Below are positions 51,036 to 62,372 of a DNA stretch of 64,000 nt, piece after piece (the first letter of the stretch is position 1; every line of letters starts with the position of its first letter). A program made the translations under genes and the position numbers. The notes beneath the pieces were generated by a model. It made no database searches. It was not told where the DNA came from and worked only from the letters and a program-made list of their open reading frames with translations. Source of the stretch: Tricholomella constricta (lineage: Eukaryota > Basidiomycota > Agaricomycetes > Agaricales > Lyophyllaceae); the NCBI GenBank assembly GCA_013368375.1, contig JAACJP010000007.1, positions 1 through 64,000 on the forward strand, read 5' to 3'.

Positions 51036-53737
51036 ATGGGCGCGGTCACGGACTCGATCTTTAAGAACATCAGGGTATATTGTGCGTCTGTTCCAAATCC
51101 CCTCTGATCTTGCATTCCTTGGTGCTTCGATGCTGAACTGAGGCTTGGGCTTGGGCTGCGTCTTGGGTAAACAGGGCTGGCGTTCATCGTGTACTGGGGG
51201 ATCGTCTTGTTCGGATATGACACGTACGAACGCTTCCTTCGCATCATTTTATCCAAGCGTTAGACTGACCTTGACATTTGATGGTCTCCCCCCTACTTAG
51301 CGGTATCGCGTACGTTGGCTTGTCTACAAACGCTTTCGCACGACCCGCTCTTCTCAAGGTTTTCTCTCTCTCTTTTTCATTTTTTTTGGGTTTTTGCGTT
51401 GCAGCGGAGGAGTGGTCAATTCGCCCTATTTCCAAGGACACTTTGGTCTCCTCGATGCCTCGGGGAAGAAAACGCACCGCGTAAATGAGGTGTCTTCAAA
51501 CGTGGTGTCGGTCCTCCAAGCCGGCGCTTTCTTCGGCGCATTGGGAAGCGCTCCACTGTCAGGTGCGGATCCGTCGGCTTCTGCACGTGTCCCTACCCTC
51601 GGCATCAGTGATGTGCAGGTCATCTGCGCCCCCGGCCGCCTGCGCCTTGTGCTGGTGGAAGTTATGCGGGACGAGGGCGCGTTAACCTTATCTACACCCA
51701 GAATCTCACGTTTCTCTTCTTTTTTTTTTTTTTTCTACACAGCCAAGATCGGACGTATCTATACGTTATGGGCTTTCACCGTGATTTTCGTTGCAGGCGC
51801 GGTAAGCCGCTGATCTATCGGGTACGACGTCTTCTGATGACTTTCCTTTCTTTTTAGATCCTCACGACGGTCGCTGAAGGATCGAACGGTCTCGCTTGTA
51901 TTTATGCAGGACGGGTCATCTCCGGTCTCGGTATCGGTGCTATCTCCGCCGTTTCGCCTGCCTACGTTTCCGAATGTGCGCCCAAGCAGGTGCGTGGACG
52001 GATAACAGGCTGCTTCCAGATCATGGTACGTTAAAACCGTTTTGGGGCTTCACGTCACACGCCGGTGAACTGATCTGGGGCGTTTGCAAGGTCGCTATCG
52101 GGGTGATGATATCGTATTTTATTAACTGTAGGGTCGATTGATGGTTATGGATGGAACAAGCGATGGAAAAAGCTAATCTTGCACTATCTAGATGGCGTTG
52201 GTCTTCACATCCGCACGGGTGTCAATGTTTGGAGGGTCCCTTTCGGTTTTCAATTGGTACCCGCTGGCATCATGGCAATTGGTCTCCTGACGATCAAGGT
52301 CCGTCCATGAACCCCAGCTCTTACACAAAAGAGAGTTTGACCCAACCCGCGATTCAGGAATCTCCTCGATGGCTTGCTTCGGTTGGCCGTAACGAACAAG
52401 CCATTAAGAACCTCGCGTATCTGCGTAAGGAGCCCATCGACTCTGAAAGCATCCTCAGCGAGATGGTCGAAATCGAAGCTGCGATCGAAGAAGAGCGCCA
52501 GGCTCGCAGGGGCCTCGGGATCAAGGAGGCCTTCTTCGGGAAAGGCAACTTCATCCGTTTCGTCATCGCCTTCGTCATCTTCCTCCTCCAACAATGGGCT
52601 GGCCAAAATTCGGTGAAGTAAGCGTGGTTTGAATGATTTTTCAAAGGACAAGGCGGGGCTGACGTCGGTGTGTATATATGAAGCTACTATGCGCCTCAGA
52701 TATTCGCATCCGTAGGATCGCTTCGATTTGCTACCTCCTGAACCAATTTCTTACACGATCTGACGACATCTAGATCGGATACTCGAGCCAGGAGAGTTCC
52801 CTCCTCGCCAGTGGCATCTACGGTACGTCGTCGCCTTCAATTCCATCCCTCTTTCGCACATCCTAATGGGAACGAACGTGCAGGTGTCGTCAAAGTCGTC
52901 GCGACCGCCATCTTCATCTCCTTCGGCGTCGAAACTCTCGGGCGCAAGCTCTCGCTTTTCATTTCTGCCATGGGCATGGGCACGCTATTCTACATCATCG
53001 GCGCAATCCTCAAGACCCATCCGCCACCCCCTGTGATTGACGGCGTGGCTCCGGACCCGCCCCCTGCGTCGAGGGCGATGGCGGGGCTGTTGTACATCTA
53101 CGTATGCTTTTATTCGATGGGATGGGGTGAGTTCGCTTGCTACCGAGCACCTCGATATGATCATAACTTTCGTTAGGTCCTCTTCCTTGGGTCTACGTCT
53201 CTGACATCTTCCCCACGAGAACGAGGCATTACGGGCTTGCACTCGCTAGCTCTTCCCAATGGCTCTGGAGTACGTGCTTCCTTTCAGTAACCGAAACGGG
53301 TTCACTGATGCTATGAACCACTTAAGACTTTGTCGTCTCGAAAGTCACGCCCGACATGATTTCTGACCTGGGTTACAAGATCTTCATTATGTTCGCCACC
53401 GTCAACATCGGTGCCATGGGTCTATTCTCATTGTCAGTCCCTCGTTTCAAATAATTTCAATTCGACAACGAACTCATCATCCGCCCGGTGCTAGACTCGT
53501 ACCAGAGACCAAAGGACGCAGTTTGGAAGAGATGGACGTCATTTTTGGCTCTATATCTGCAGAACAACGTCAAGCACATATCGATGAACGGACGCGTGGT
53601 GCGTTTTTTCTTTTCTTCTGGTTTCCGTGTTATGTATGCACTGAAGCTAACGTGTTTTCTCATAAGCCGATGCGCACGCGCACGCGAAGGAGAAAGGATC
53701 CTCCGACCTCTCCAACTCGGTCGATAACAAGGTTTAA
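51036..53737 (+). CDS. MFS sugar transporter, tandem paralogue with 16 exons
   Basis: 528 residues: join(51036..51081, 51175..51223, 51301..51309, 51405..51562, 51743..51801, 51858..52025, 52091..52127, 52192..52298, 52358..52617, 52684..52711, 52774..52822, 52884..53126, 53177..53269, 53327..53432, 53495..53598, 53667..53737). All phases agree. The same signatures as the upstream gene are present (GYDTGIAGGVV, GRVISGLGIGAISAVSPAYVSE, ESPRW, QQWAGQNSV, PETKGRSLEEMD). It has 15 introns against 8 upstream, including a nine-base exon (51301-51309), and four introns end in AAG rather than CAG/TAG. A longer loop (HPPPPVIDGVAPDPPP) is the main length difference. Substrate unknown; presumably a sugar or quinate-like compound. 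Confidence 0.93.
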
Positions 53738-54587
53738 CCTCGTCTTACCCGCCTGACACCATCCATGTCTTTCTTCCGACGTGGACATGGATGTGGGATG
53801 TGGTTCAGGCGCAGTTGTATGATTACGCTGTCGTTACGATTTATACATGCTCGTCTTCCTTTTCCTTTCTGCTCATGACGGTATCCTTCGCCCGACGTGA
53901 GCAAAATTCGCGTTAAAGTGTATGGTGTATGGTGTATGCTGTGGTGGCGACCCTACTTATGCTTCCTTGGGCGATGCAGTGGCCTCGAGGCCGGTGTACT
54001 GACGTATCCGCAGCTTCGAGGGCGGTGCCTGGATTCCATTGACGCGGCGGCGAGGGAAACCGGCACCAAACAAAGTTAACGATTTTGAGTTTGTTTCCTT
54101 GCACACCTGTCTTGGGGTCTATGGATTCAAGATACAGTACTACTTACAGTAACGCACTGACACGTCTGGACAGTTGACAGGCAACGAACAGCCAAGCCCT
54201 GGCTGACGTCGAACCTCTCGGCTAATAATGTGCCCATCCGCAGCCGCAACGCATCGCTTGCGGCTTCAAGGCTCCAGGCTCCACTGGCAGCACGTCGAGT
54301 TCGTTTCCTTGTCCAGTCCAATATCAGGTTGATCAGTGATTGGATTGGAGCATGAAATTCAAGTATAAAGGGCATCGTTATCCTTCATCGGCTTTGTAGT
54401 GTCCACGCTCCTCCGTGACGGTCGCTAGGCTTCTGAATCCGCTTCCTTGTATTTCTCTTCCCTCATCTAATCTTTGCGTGTGCGAGGGTCTGAATCCACT
54501 CTCATTCCCCTTGCATCTCCGATACTATAGACCATGCATAATCTCGCAATACCACCAATCCAAGCGCAGCCTGGCAGCCTTCAAATC
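53738..54587. other. Intergenic, includes the next promoter
   Basis: No gene recognised. TATAAAG at about 54363 is roughly 225 bases before the next ATG, followed by a pyrimidine-rich leader. Confidence 0.45.
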
Positions 54588-55295
54588 ATGGACGCCTACC
54601 GATCTCTCGACTCGGAGAAACACAGCAGCAGCAGACGCCATGGCCCGGAAGGACACCAATGCCAAGATGAAGGGTGCAGCAGCCCCGTTCACCAAAGCCG
54701 CTGCCACAGCTCCCGTCTGCGCCGCATGCTGCTTCCGGCGCTCGTTACCCTCCTGACGCTTTCCGCGCTCATGGCATTATCGTGTGTATACGAGACTGGG
54801 GATTGGCTGGGGCTGAGTGTCAGTGGTCTGGCAAGGCGTGCGGCTGTAGGAGAGCCTACGACCGATAGCGGGCCGTTCGTTAATAATAAATGTACTTCTC
54901 CTTTCTTTTTTTTTTCTTTTCTTTTTTTTCTTTTCTTCTCCTTTCGCGAGATCATCTAATTCCATTTACAGTGTACCTCATCGTCATATTCGTTGGACTG
55001 CTGGTGGTTATTATCCTTGCTGTCATGCTGAGCGCCTGGTGCTGCAAGGGTTAGTCCAATCATGCGCTCATATCAAGAACCCTTCCTTGACCGATTGATC
55101 TCTCAAGGCGCCTTCCAAAACCCTCTATGCTGCCCATGTTACCTATGTGCTTGCTGCGGTGGCCTCGGTGCGTTTCCCTTTCCTTTCATCCATTCGAATT
55201 TTCAGTCTCAAGGCACACTCTTTTCGTCAAATTTGATAGCGTGCCTCGAGTGCATAGGATGTGGCTTGTGTGCGGAGGGGATAGATCAGTTGTAG
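54588..55295 (+). CDS. Small two-TM protein with cysteine-rich tail
   Basis: Four exons give 165 residues: join(54588..54891, 54972..55049, 55108..55167, 55240..55295), phases consistent. Segment 1 (48-67, LLPALVTLLTLSALMAL) and segment 2 (about 102-123, LIVIFVGLLVVIILAVM) are membrane-spanning. The stretch between them ends in NNK. The tail is PLCCPCYLCACCGGLACLEC, then IGCGLCAEGIDQL, with 11 cysteines in about 30 residues after AWCCKG. The form recalls fungal Cys-rich transmembrane modules that are palmitoylated or bind metal, but I know no assigned function. The N-terminus (about 45 residues, polar, with three more Cys) is probably cytosolic. Confidence 0.8.
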
Positions 55296-56409
55296 CACAT
55301 TGACATTGGCATTTGCGAGATACAGGTATCTTGCGTCGAGAGTCTACGGCTTTTGGACTTGGACATGGGGCATCTTGGGGGATTTTGTTTTTTGTTTTTC
55401 TCATCTTGGACCTTTTACCACCTCCTTGGACTACGCATGCTCTGACACCCTGCTTTTTTATCGTAATTCACGTTCCCTTTAGTTATGACCACTACAGGAC
55501 GCTCTGTATACCAATCAACAAGGAAATGATACATCAATCTTCTGACCAGTCGATCGCAGCTTTCCCAGTCATGGTGCATAGGTAAAGATTATTCTCTGGA
55601 AGGCTATCTATCATAAAGAGTAATCAAGAACTCATTGGCCTCCTGCTGCCTGGGTGTAGTATTTCCGGCCGTCTACAGAGTTAATTGTGCCGATTGTTTG
55701 AAAGATCGCCATTGTTGAGTTACCGAGTATCCGATTTCACCATTCGGTGAACAATTGTATCGTCTGGCGACTCGTCGTTCGTTCCTTTACGCGTCGACAG
55801 GCTGCCACTGAACACGTTGAATTCAACGACGAGCAAAAACTTTCTGTAGCTAACAATGATCTGTTCTTTTCTTCTGGAATTTAACATTTTTACGGCGATA
55901 CTTTGTAGCTCGGCGGTTGGATGCGACATCAACTTGGCCTCTCCCGCTCAATTCGGTCAAGCGAAAATCAACGTGGAAGCTCGCCACGCCTTGCCCACAT
56001 GGTCGGAAAGTCTCGTACCATGGAGAGGGCCTCGGCTGCGCGCACACTCTTGGCCCAGGACGCGTCCGATTGGGGCATCGTGAGCAGGTCCGGGGTGGTC
56101 AAGGAAGGCAACGGTGATTCAGAGGTTGTGAAGGAGGCCATCGCCGTGGGGCCAAAGAAATCGCGAGCAAAATCCAGATCTCTAATTCGAGAATAACGAG
56201 GCGTGTATGGAACTAGACGCAACTGAGAGAAGAGAAGCACCGATCATGTTTATGGCGCGTAAGCAAAAGCTGTGAACTATATACCAGCGTCAAGACTGAG
56301 CTCAGTCAGCGTAGAAAGAAGACGAGATGAAGGCAAAATTTGTTGGATCGTACCAAAATCCTGATGGAACACAAATCGTAATATGTACATGTGGAAGTTC
56401 CGCCCTTGC
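55296..56409. other. Intergenic, convergent 3' flanks
   Basis: The neighbouring genes point toward each other here. A minus-strand open frame of 90 codons (55968-56240) has no recognised domain. Otherwise AT-rich with nothing supported. Confidence 0.4.
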
Positions 56410-57700
56410 TTAATCAAAGAAACGCCCGCCGTTAACCGATACCTGTTTAGAATGTCAGCCCATCATTTCATTGTCTAGAATTAACTGCGTGGAACATACA
56501 CTTTGCCCTGGGCACGTCGGTCCTCAGCTTCCGAAGGACGCGACATGGAGATAGAGGACTTACCTGTGATGAAATGAGCTTCCTTTGACACAAGGTACGA
56601 AACCAAGCTGGCGACTTCCGCGGGTGTGCCAATGTGTCCTACAGCAGCCCGCTTCGACTCCTGTATCGAGATGTATAAGCGAAATTATCAGATACGAACG
56701 CCAATTGGTCCGACCTCATCGTAAAACAGAGTTCTATTCCCCGATAAATTTTGCACTGCAAATAGGCAATGAGCTCTGGTAAGGACGATAGGATTGACAA
56801 GCACGAACGGAGAGGAGTGTCGATGGCCCCTTGATAGTTTCTGTCAATAAGATGCGGATATTTACATGGCAGGATGAACCGACCTGGCGCGTATGCGTTC
56901 ACTGTGATGCCGTGATGCCCAAGCTCTCGGGCTAAAGACGGCTTGCGCTGAGTCTCGAAAGGAGATAACCGCATTAAAAGGGCGCACCGGCGACCTGGGT
57001 CAACCCTCGCACTGCGAATTTGCTTGCACTGTACGCAGACATATTCGGTTCACCTATGAGGCAATGGTCAAGCTTGTACTTCACGTAACGGAAACAAGTT
57101 GGACCCCACCTTGCTTCCCGACAACGGATGACGCGCCTATTATCCGTCCGCCCGTTCCTTGAGCCATCATTTGCAGACCCGCATACTTGTAGCATAGGAA
57201 AGTGCCGCGGACATTGACAGAAAACAAACGTTCCCAATCCTCGAGGGTCGCTGGGCCCTAGACATTACGATCAAGCGGTCAGAAAACGAGGGCCCGAAGA
57301 CTCACTTTCTACCATAGGCTTCACGAGTATCACGCCCGCATTCGCGACCATCTATTATGCAGATAGATGTTTTCATTTCAGCCGATGAGCGAACTGATTC
57401 ATAACATTTCCGCCGAAAAATAAAACTCACAACATCCAATCTTCCCAAATCCTCCACGACACAGGCAATCATCGCTTCCACCTCACCCTCGTCCGAAACG
57501 TCCCCAATAACACTACACACCTTCCTCTTGTGAAATCTATCGAGGATCTCATGGCTCAATTGATCCAGACTCTCTCGCGAGCGGGGCAGATCGTTGATGG
57601 CCATATCGTAGCCATCATCAGCGAGTCGGAGAGCGATGGCCCTGCCTATTCCTTGAGCTGCACCGGTAACAAATGCGACGCCTTTGGATTCAGAGGCCAT
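56410..57700 (-). CDS. Short-chain dehydrogenase/reductase (SDR)
   Basis: Multi-exon gene; the ATG is at 57700 and TAA at 56410-56412 (end VNGGRFFD). Exons 1-4 are 57431..57700, 57313..57351, 57110..57257 and about 56988..57053; the later small exons toward 56.4 kb were not fully fixed. A cytosolic NAD(P)-dependent oxidoreductase of the classical SDR fold: the TGAAQGIG nucleotide loop is at residues 12-19, and the cofactor-specificity region (INDLPRS) carries Asp after strand 2, favouring NAD(H). MVANAG is the NAG motif, GASSVVG holds the catalytic serine, and YSASK the catalytic Tyr/Lys. GITVNAYAPG follows. The family resembles fungal diacetyl reductase/butanediol dehydrogenase-like SDRs; the substrate is open. 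Confidence 0.85.
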
Positions 57701-57737
57701 GGGTAAAAAGGTGATGTCATCCGTGTAAACCGCTTGT

Positions 57738-57747
57738 CCTTATAAAT
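57738..57747 (-). promoter_or_regulatory. Possible TATA box of the SDR gene
   Basis: TTTATAAG on the minus strand, about 40 bases before the SDR start codon. Confidence 0.4.
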
Positions 57748-58914
57748 TGAAGAGTCTCGGAACCGCCGGCCGAGACCTTGACATAACGGGAACCGTTGCG
57801 CCACTTTCAAGGAGACGATATACTCCAGATGGAAATACGCCCCGGAATCAAGTCGCGACGAAATCTGAAAGCCCAGACCAGACCGGGAGGCTGAAGTCAG
57901 GGTCTGGGTCAGTACGCTTGAGACAGCTACTATATTTTCAGCAAATACGAGGAATGACCTGTGCTACCTGAATTACTGTGGGGAGAATGGCACGTTGTTG
58001 AGAGGTCAAGACGCCCGGGACCAGGTTGCTGCTGAACCTCTCACGGCGCTTGAGTCTGCCATTATTACCAACCGGAATTTGCCGTATTTTGGAATCAGCG
58101 GTCATCCGTCGGAGTTCTAGTATCGCACCTCCCGACTACATACAAAGAGTTCTGGACATGGGACAATCGCCAGGTTCCCAGGTTTCGAATATCGGCCGCC
58201 TTTCCCGTCCTGTGGCACATTTTGCCACAATCTCTGCCTTATGTTGGACAGAAATTGGTATGCTGGACAGTGTTATCAAATTCTATCCATGATTGACAGC
58301 TCGGGTTTCCATTCTCATCATAGACGAAGTGTGCGAGGAACTCCCACGTGAGCGAAAACACCTCACAACGAGTGTTTTCATTTGCCTCCAGCCCATCAAA
58401 CGATTCGAGTCTGCTCACAGTCGGCTTGTAGGTGATTACAGGTTTGGATCATCTGTATAGCTCAAATCTCCCCATGTAAATTTCCGACTGAGTATTGCTT
58501 TTCACTTGACATGTATGTCCAGCTTACGTCCACCCGCAGGTACCACAATTGATGGAGTCTTTTTTGAACCAAAAAGACTGAGGTAAGTCGAGAGTCAGCC
58601 GGCAGGGATTCTCTCCATTCTAACATTATCTAACACACCTTGACATCGATAATGCCTTTATTTCGCACTCTTTAATCTCTGTCGCCCCTGCAACTTGAGT
58701 TCACGTCTAGTTCGCCCTCGCGCTCTTCTTCCGGGAGAGGGAGCTTCTTCGTCCTCCCCTCTATTTTCAATTGAATTGTCAAAGCACATGTCGCTCTTTT
58801 CCCTGGGTCATATGTCTGGATACTGTAAGTTCCTTCTGAGTCTTCATTCTACAATTTGTCACCCTGTCGGCGAGCCACTATACCCCAGGTCACGCGCGCA
58901 GACCACCTTTTGCC
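57748..58914. other. Intergenic between SDR and hydrophobin genes
   Basis: About 1.2 kb with no supported gene. The last 250 bases, with a pyrimidine-rich stretch, are likely hydrophobin promoter. Confidence 0.45.
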
Positions 58915-58921
58915 TATAAAA
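58915..58921 (+). promoter_or_regulatory. TATA box of the hydrophobin gene
   Basis: TATAAAA about 72 bases before the hydrophobin ATG, followed by a C/T-rich leader with ACAACA just before the start. This is typical of strongly expressed hydrophobin genes. Confidence 0.7.
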
Positions 58922-58986
58922 ACCTCCTAGTTCTTCTCTGTTTCTTCATTTGAACATCCTCCAGCTGTACGATCTTCTAAACAACA

Positions 58987-59413
58987 ATGTTCTCTCGCAT
59001 CTCAACAGCCATTGTTCTCTTCATGGTCCGTGTTGCTGCCACCAACACGGTCACCGTTACAAAGGCAAGTCATCACCGATTCCCTGCAGTCAATGATGCC
59101 TTACCTTACTATTTCGCTGTCTAGACGTTGCCTCCTGCCTCAACCACCACCCCTGCCCCTGCGAGCTCCTGCAACACTGCTGATCTCCAGTGCTGCGCAA
59201 TAGCATTGAGGCGGTACGTGTCGTGCCTCCTCTCTGCATTTCATTTTTCCTTTGCTAATATCTCATTCTCATCACCGCCAGGTGAATTCCGGACCCTTGA
59301 GCCTCGTCTTCGCCCTCCTTAACACCCTTGATCTGGTTGTTTCCCCCGTCGACGCCTTTGTTGGCATCACCTTCTCCCGCATTGACATCCTCGGGATTGG
59401 CTCCGGAGGCATG
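58987..59413 (+). pseudogene. Class I hydrophobin interrupted by a Ty3/gypsy insertion
   Basis: Hydrophobins are secreted and coat hyphal and spore surfaces. Exon 1 (58987..59064) is a signal peptide (MFSRISTAIVLFMVRVAA). Intron 1 (59065-59124) uses a GC donor (GCAAGT). Exon 2 starts at 59125 and has SSCNTADLQCC, giving cysteines 1-3 with class I spacing C-x6-CC. A second intron ends at 59281. The strong donor GTACGT at 59214 would shift the frame into a stop, and a GT at 59218 keeps frame. The last piece reads VNSGPLSLVFALLNTLDLVV...VGITFSRIDILGIGSGG. Cysteine 4 is expected at VGITC but is Phe. At 59414 the retrotransposon LTR begins, so cysteines 5-8 are not in the window. Both lesions point to a non-functional gene. 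Confidence 0.85.
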
Positions 59414-59903
59414 TGTTAGGGCGACCTCCTAGCAGAGCTTAGTCGTACTGGCAGAGCGGAATCCAATGTTATATTATGTACGGTAGAGAGAGCGTAAGTA
59501 GACCTACCTGGCAGAGGGGAATCCAATGAGAATAGAGTAAAGGATTCCCCCATGTCAGGAGGATGACTATATACGAGTAAGATACGTGAGGGCCGGCTCT
59601 CTGGGGTGTATGGTACGTAAATGATAACGGATGGGCAGCGGCGCGTGTATGTACACGTTCCCGACGCTGTCCAATCCTCGTGGCTCAGGGTGCGGGCACG
59701 AGGTCGGGCGACCGACGTCGGGATGTCGGACGTCGGGATCGGGCGCGCGCTGGAAGGGGAGGTAGCGACAGGGATGTATAAGTATGTACACCGACGCTTG
59801 GGTCGGAGCGTCGGGGTCGGGGGCGCGATCGGTCGGGAGCGATCGCACGTGTCAGGGGACAGTCGGTGAGCGTCGGAGGGCATGAACGGGCGTTCCCCTA
59901 ACA
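59414..59903 (-). repeat. 3' LTR of the gypsy element
   Basis: 490 bp, TGTTAGGGCGACC...CCCCTAACA, with TG/CA-type inverted ends. Inserted after GCATG in the hydrophobin gene; the matching duplication would be at the other end, outside the window. Confidence 0.93.
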
Positions 59904-62372
59904 TCACCCCCCCTTTTGAATCGCAACGGCTCGGTGCAGGGTGACAGTGGCGAAGACGGCGGGGGACAGAGTGAAGATGCCGCGGATGTGGCGGGCAGCG
60001 TCAGGGTTGTCGCGGTGGAACTTTCGTACCAGATCGGGGGCGGCGACATTTTCGCGAGGTTCCCAAGAAGCTTCTTCGTAACCATAGCCCTTCCACAGGA
60101 CCTTGTACTGTAGTTTTTTGCGGAAGGTTCGGCTATCGAGGATCTTTTCAACTTCGTAATGGGGTTCATCGTCGATTATGTCAGGGGGCGGAGGGGGATC
60201 AGACCGACGTCCTTCAATCGGATCAGCGACGGCAGGGATGAGCTTTACGACGTGGAAGACTGGGTGGATGCGCTTCATGGACTGAGGCAGCAGGAGGCGG
60301 TATGCAAGCGGGCCGACTCGCCTTTGCACGACGAAGGGGCCAAGGTAGCGATGCGACAACTTCTTAGACGGTCGGGTCGTAGAAATGTCGGTCGCGTCCA
60401 AGTATACCTTGTCGCCAGGCTGGTAGTCGGGCGTTGGGGCGTGCCGCTGGTTGTAATACCGCTCCATGTCGTCTTTGGCCTTTGAAAGCGCCGCCTTGGC
60501 TTCCTCCTGTGCTTCCTTCATGCGCTCCACGAACTCGTCGGCCGACTCGTTCTTGGAAGCGCCCCGACGCGGCTGAAAGCCCATGCGAGGATGCCGACCA
60601 GTGTCGAGCAGGAAGGGGGTCTGCTGCGTCGCCGAATGTACATGGTTGTTGTAACTGAATTCGGCGTCGGGCAGGAGGTCCTCCCAATCGTTCTGGCGTT
60701 CATTGCAGAAGACTCGCAAGAACTGTTCCAATTCCTGGTTGACACGCTCAGTCTGTCCGTCGGTCTGTGGGTGGTATGCCGTCGAGGCCGACAGCTTGAT
60801 ACCCAGGAGTCTGTACAGTTCGCGCGTGAACTTGGCGACGAACTGTGGACCTCGATCGGAGACGAATGCGTCGGGGAGACCGTGCAGCTTCCAGACGTGG
60901 CGACGGTAGAGGTTCACAGCTCCCAGGGCCGAACAAGTCGTGTGCGACGCGATGAAGTGCGCGCGCTTTCCGACCGAATCCACGACATTCATGATCGCAT
61001 CGTGGCCGTTGGACTCTGGAAGTTCGGTGATGAAGTCGACCGATACGACATTCCATCGGCCTTCAGGGATGGGAAGCGGCTGCAGCTGTCCGACGGGGAG
61101 TTGGCGGCGAGGTTTCGTGCGCAGACACATGTCACAGGTGCTGGTGTACGAACCGATGAAGCGCGACATCTGGGGCCACCAGTAGTTGCGCGACACCAGT
61201 TCGAGCGTCTTCCAGCGACCGGGGTGACCAGCGACCTTGGAGTCGTGATGCTGCTCCACAATGCGTCGGCGAAGGTCAGGAACGTTCGGGACATAGATCC
61301 GTCCCCGGAACGTGAGCAGACCGCCTTCCTCCCCCCACTCGCCGAAGCGTAGGGAGCGGCCGGCGACCTTGGAAGCCTTGACCAGTTGAGCCGCCTTAGC
61401 GACTGCATCTTCTTGTGCACCATCACGATTGCCCTTGCGAATCGCTTTTACCACATCATCCTCCTCTCCGACCAGTACAAGACCCTCGGTTGCGCGAATC
61501 GCGAAGAATTCGGGTTTGAGCAGCACGATGTCGGCGTTGTCGGCACTTCCGTCGCCATGGTCGGAGCGACGCGATAACGCATCGGGTTTACCCATGCTAC
61601 GGCCAGGACGGTGGTGGAGGGCGAAGTCGAAGTTAGCGAGGTAGAGCGACCATCGGGCTTGACGCCGATTGAGTTTCTTCGCGGTGAGGAAGTACTCAAG
61701 GTTCTTGTGGTCGGTCCAGATCTCCACCTTGTGCTTTGCGCCTTCTACGAAGTGTCGCCATTCCTCCAGAGACCGGATGATCGCCAGCATCTCTTTGTCA
61801 TGTATCTCATAGTTCCGCTCGACGGCGTTCAAGCTCTTCGAGTAGAACACGACTGGGTGCCATTTGCCGTCAGACGGCGACTCTTGCGACAGGACCGCGC
61901 CTGTTGCGAAGTCAGACGAATCGGCTTCGATGCGGTACGGTCGGTCGTCATCGGGGAACATGAGCACCGGTCGCGACGTGATCGCAGACTTCAAGAGGTC
62001 AAAGGCTGACTGCTCCGACTCTCCCCACCGCCAGGCAACGTCCTTGCCCGTCAGATCAAACAGGGGTCGGGCGTGGTGCGAGAAGTCCTGGATGAACCGT
62101 CGGTAGAAATTGGTGAAGCCTAGGAACGCTTGCACCTCCTTCTTGTTCTTCGGCGCCGGCCATTCCAACACTCCAGCGACCTTAACCGGATCCATTTCCA
62201 CTTGCCCTTGCGAAATGATCAGCCCAAGATACTCGATCTTAGTCTGTTCGAATTCTTCTCGGGCTTTAAGAACAGCTGATGTTCGCGGAGTCAGTCCAGT
62301 ACCAGTCGCGCGACCCAACGGTGTTCCTCTAGAGTCTTGGTATAAATCAAGATGTCGTCGAGGTACACGCAA
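59904..62372 (-). pseudogene. pol, 3' portion: RT thumb, RNase H, integrase, chromodomain
   Basis: Open frame. RT connection and RNase H: KIEYLGLIISQGQVEMDP, FLGFTNFYRRFIQDFS, IEADSSDFATGAVLSQ, YEIHDKEMLAI, DALSRR. Integrase: H-H...C-C zinc region (HHDSKVAGHPG, CDMCLRTKP), then VDFITELPES, VSDRGPQFVAKF and HPQTDGQTERVNQ for the DDE triad. C-terminal: PGDKVYLDATDISTTRPSKK and HPVFHVVKLIP, then the chromodomain YEVEKILDSR...YKVLWKGYGYEEASWEP, which targets integration to modified chromatin. It is separated from the 5' half by the lesions described next, so it is called inactive. Confidence 0.88.

Noticed and set aside
55968..56240. 90-codon minus-strand frame downstream of the SDR gene
   Set aside because: No recognised domain or splice support.
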